Part shown: piece after piece, positions 62,442 to 64,000 of the stretch
How the letters are laid out: every line of letters starts with the position of its first letter
Numbering within the stretch: position 1 is the stretch's first letter
NCBI GenBank assembly: GCA_965661945.1
Contig: CBFIFP010000001.1
Span: 186,001 to 250,000, forward strand
DNA from: JAJRPT01 sp965661945
GTDB lineage: Bacteria > Bacteroidota > Ignavibacteria > Kapaibacteriales > UBA2268
Direction: 5' to 3'
Length of the DNA stretch: 64,000 nucleotides
Translations under genes and position numbers: made by a program
Notes under the pieces: model-generated
Databases searched by the model: none
What the model was told of the DNA's origin: nothing
What the model saw: the letters and a program-made list of their open reading frames with translations, nothing else

Positions 62442-62972
62442 ATGAGAAAAATTCATTTTTTATTATTTTTATTTCTGGTATCCTGTTTTGAAAAAGATTT
62501 AGCAACTTCAGATGTCCTAGAAAAAGAATTAGATAATTTACCTGATTTAATTGTTATTAGACCAGACGTAGATTTTTATGACTCTGTGAACGTAAAAGCA
62601 AATTTAAAAGCAGATACGGCTAAATCATATAAAAAATTCAACTACACTCTTTTATACTATAATGTTCGTATTGAATTTTATAAGAAAGAGTCTAAAGATG
62701 TTGAAACGTATATTACTTCTGATTCCGCAATGATAGACGAGAAAACCAACAATATGTATGCGTATAATAAAGTTTATGTTTGGTCTAATGAATCTGAAAC
62801 ATCTCTAAAAACTGAATTCTTAGAGTGGAATGAAGAAAAAAGATTATTGTTATCAACTAAATTTGTAAAAATCGAATCTCCTGTAGAGATAATTGAAGGA
62901 TACGGACTAGAATCAAATCAAGATTTAACTAATTATAAAATTTTCAAAGTAAGTGGAGTGATTACAAAATGA
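62442..62972 (+). CDS. lptC: LptC, LPS export lipoprotein
   Basis: A ~176-residue lipoprotein (FLFLVSCFEKD, lipidation at the Cys). The mature beta-jellyroll-like part has DSVNVKANLKAD, VRIEFYKKESKDVETYITSDS and a DEKTNNMYAYNKVYVWS bridge-type strand pattern, matching the short LptC/LptA family of the Bacteroidota group. LptC links the inner-membrane LPS transporter LptBFG to periplasmic LptA. The ATG at 62442 is taken as start; a TTG at 62436 would only add two residues. Its stop overlaps tpiA as ATGA. Confidence 0.82.
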   Translation: MRKIHFLLFLFLVSCFEKDLATSDVLEKELDNLPDLIVIRPDVDFYDSVNVKANLKADTAKSYKKFNYTLLYYNVRIEFYKKESKDVETYITSDSAMIDEKTNNMYAYNKVYVWSNESETSLKTEFLEWNEEKRLLLSTKFVKIESPVEIIEGYGLESNQDLTNYKIFKVSGVITK

Positions 62973-63739
62973 GAAAATACTATATAGCTGCTAACTGGAA
63001 AATGAATTTAAATAAACGAGAAGCATTAAAATTATCAAGAGAAATTGATAATAATACAAAACCATTAAATAGTAATATTGAAGTGATATTGTGCGTTCCT
63101 TATATTCACATTTCTAATGTTATTGAAAATTTAGGAAACTCTGCTATATCTGTTGCAGCTCAGAATTGTAGTAATAATAAATCAGGAGCTTTTACTGGAG
63201 AAGTATCTGCCGAAATGATAAAAGCTTATGATTGTCAATACGTTATTATTGGTCATTCTGAAAGAAGAGAATATTTTAATGAGTCTAACGAAATAGTTAA
63301 TCAAAAAATTAAAATTGCTTTAGAAAATAATTTAAAAGTAATTTTATGTATTGGTGAAGAGTTAATTGATAGAAAGAATCAAAAAACCAACTTTGTTTTA
63401 AACAGTCAGTTAAAGGAATGTTTATTGGATATAGACAAAGATTCGTTTAAAAATATTATTGTTGCCTATGAACCAAAATGGGCAATTGGCACCGGACTTA
63501 CTCCATCAAATGATGAAATAAATGAAACTCATAATGTCATAAGAAATTATCTTATTGATATATTTGGAAGTAAAGGAATCAGTGTTCCAATAATTTATGG
63601 TGGTAGTCTGAATGAAAAAAATGCGAATGATATTTTAAAAATTAAAGAAGTTTCAGGCGGACTAATTGGAGGAGCTTCATTAAAAAGTGAATCATTTATA
63701 AAAATTATAAAAATTGCAGAGGAATACACAAACTTATAA
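62969..63739 (+). CDS. tpiA: Triosephosphate isomerase
   Basis: A 256-residue TIM barrel interconverting glyceraldehyde-3-phosphate and dihydroxyacetone phosphate in glycolysis. Active-site residues are N9 and K11 (AANWKMNL), H96 (IIGHSERRE) and E168 (VAYEPKWAIGTG), with the phosphate loops YGGSL and GGAS. It is coupled by ATGA to lptC and by TAATG to pgsA. Confidence 0.97.
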   Translation: MRKYYIAANWKMNLNKREALKLSREIDNNTKPLNSNIEVILCVPYIHISNVIENLGNSAISVAAQNCSNNKSGAFTGEVSAEMIKAYDCQYVIIGHSERREYFNESNEIVNQKIKIALENNLKVILCIGEELIDRKNQKTNFVLNSQLKECLLDIDKDSFKNIIVAYEPKWAIGTGLTPSNDEINETHNVIRNYLIDIFGSKGISVPIIYGGSLNEKNANDILKIKEVSGGLIGGASLKSESFIKIIKIAEEYTNL

Positions 63740-64000
63740 TGTTTTTTTCAATACCAAATATAATCACATATTTTAGAATTATAGTAGTTCCGATATTCTT
63801 GTTCTTGTATTTTTCAGAGAATGATACTTTAATAAGTGTATCTATTATTTTATATTTTTTAGGGGCAATTTCAGATTATTTTGATGGACTTGCTGCCCGA
63901 AAGTTTAATAGCAGTTCAAAATTTGGTCAGTTTATAGATCCACTTGCTGATAAAATAATTGTAATAGCTGCCTTAGTTGCGTTTTCAATTCAAGATATTA
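63739..64000 (+). CDS. pgsA: CDP-diacylglycerol--glycerol-3-phosphate phosphatidyltransferase (3' end outside window)
   Basis: Begins with ATG overlapping the tpiA stop (TAATG) and runs off the window after 87 codons. The CDP-alcohol phosphatidyltransferase motif D-x2-D-G-x2-A-R-x8-G-x3-D-x3-D is complete (DYFDGLAARKF, then GQFIDPLADK). The N-terminal SIPNIITYFRIIVVP and the following hydrophobic segment are membrane helices typical of PgsA. It starts the phosphatidylglycerol branch. The alternative cardiolipin/other CDP-alcohol transferases are less likely given this spacing and the N-terminus. Confidence 0.85.
   Translation, partial: MFFSIPNIITYFRIIVVPIFLFLYFSENDTLISVSIILYFLGAISDYFDGLAARKFNSSSKFGQFIDPLADKIIVIAALVAFSIQDI

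Noticed and set aside
1..64000. tRNA, rRNA or riboswitch in the intergenic regions
   Set aside because: No cloverleaf, rRNA segment or known riboswitch core was recognised by eye; a tRNAscan or Infernal run would decide.

Overview
The window is strongly A+T-rich bacterial chromosome with one assembly gap (a run of N at 1334-1432). The gene content points to the Bacteroidota-Chlorobiota (FCB) group. Two secreted proteins end in type IX secretion (T9SS) type A sorting domains. There are several lipoproteins and small outer-membrane barrels, a GrpE-DnaJ pair, a CcoG-FixH pair, and a PiT transporter fused to a PhoU-like domain. Two flagellin genes and clear Shine-Dalgarno sequences (for example AAAGGAG and GAGGTGG before the flagellins) fit the Ignavibacteria/Kapabacteria side better than classical Bacteroidetes. 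That placement is inference.

Layout. 1-394 is the 3' end of ispF. 395-1803 has no convincing gene and is a mosaic of dispersed and tandem repeats. 1804-3123 is a PQQ-type propeller lipoprotein. 3145-5777 is murD-ftsW (minus strand), divergent from grpE-dnaJ (5981-7925), which converges on dnaA (8010-9503). 9886-21945 holds two T9SS cargo proteins, recX, a lone cheB, 4-hydroxyphenylpyruvate dioxygenase and a large multi-PAS hybrid kinase. 22068-24833 is polA, followed by two tandem minus-strand flagellins with sigma-54-like elements upstream.

27273-29538 holds an FmdB-like protein that has lost its zinc cysteines and an operon of three exported proteins, two of which share a small domain. 29640-33435 holds an ammonia-lyase, proline dehydrogenase and dihydroorotate dehydrogenase. 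34079-41654 holds a Ca2+/cation antiporter, a tightly packed PiT/barrel/rhomboid/small-protein operon, hemW, a DUF302 protein and an AcuI/YhdH reductase.

41655-43321 is a degenerate accessory patch. It has a (TACA)12 microsatellite inside a coding frame, the C-terminal tail of a surface protein, a lipoprotein gene broken by one in-frame stop, a stub with a signal peptide, and a diverged relative of the repeat found at 571-1554.

43322-47929 holds ccoG-fixH and moxR-SDR-AAC(3). 48125-49024 is a stand-alone Cas6-family gene with no array or other cas gene in the window. 49131-56549 holds pirin, a thioredoxin-fold protein, kynureninase and an overlapping TPR/UvrD/glycosyltransferase/HAD operon. 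56683-64000 is a plus-strand train: serA, a polyprenyl-phosphate sugar synthase, a GT2/degenerate sugar-phosphotransferase fusion, accA, amidase, lptC, tpiA and pgsA (cut by the window end).

How the genes work together. Much of the window is housekeeping for the envelope (murD, ftsW, amidase, lptC, accA, pgsA, glycosyltransferases), replication and repair (dnaA, polA, UvrD, recX), protein folding (grpE, dnaJ) and amino-acid catabolism (HPPD, ammonia-lyase, kynureninase, proline dehydrogenase). The parts most worth a second look are the orphan Cas6, the microsatellite/pseudogene patch with its shared repeat, the degenerate sugar-transferase fusion, the Cys-type MIO triad in the ammonia-lyase, the phased T-tract array before the PAS kinase, and the paired small exported domains.
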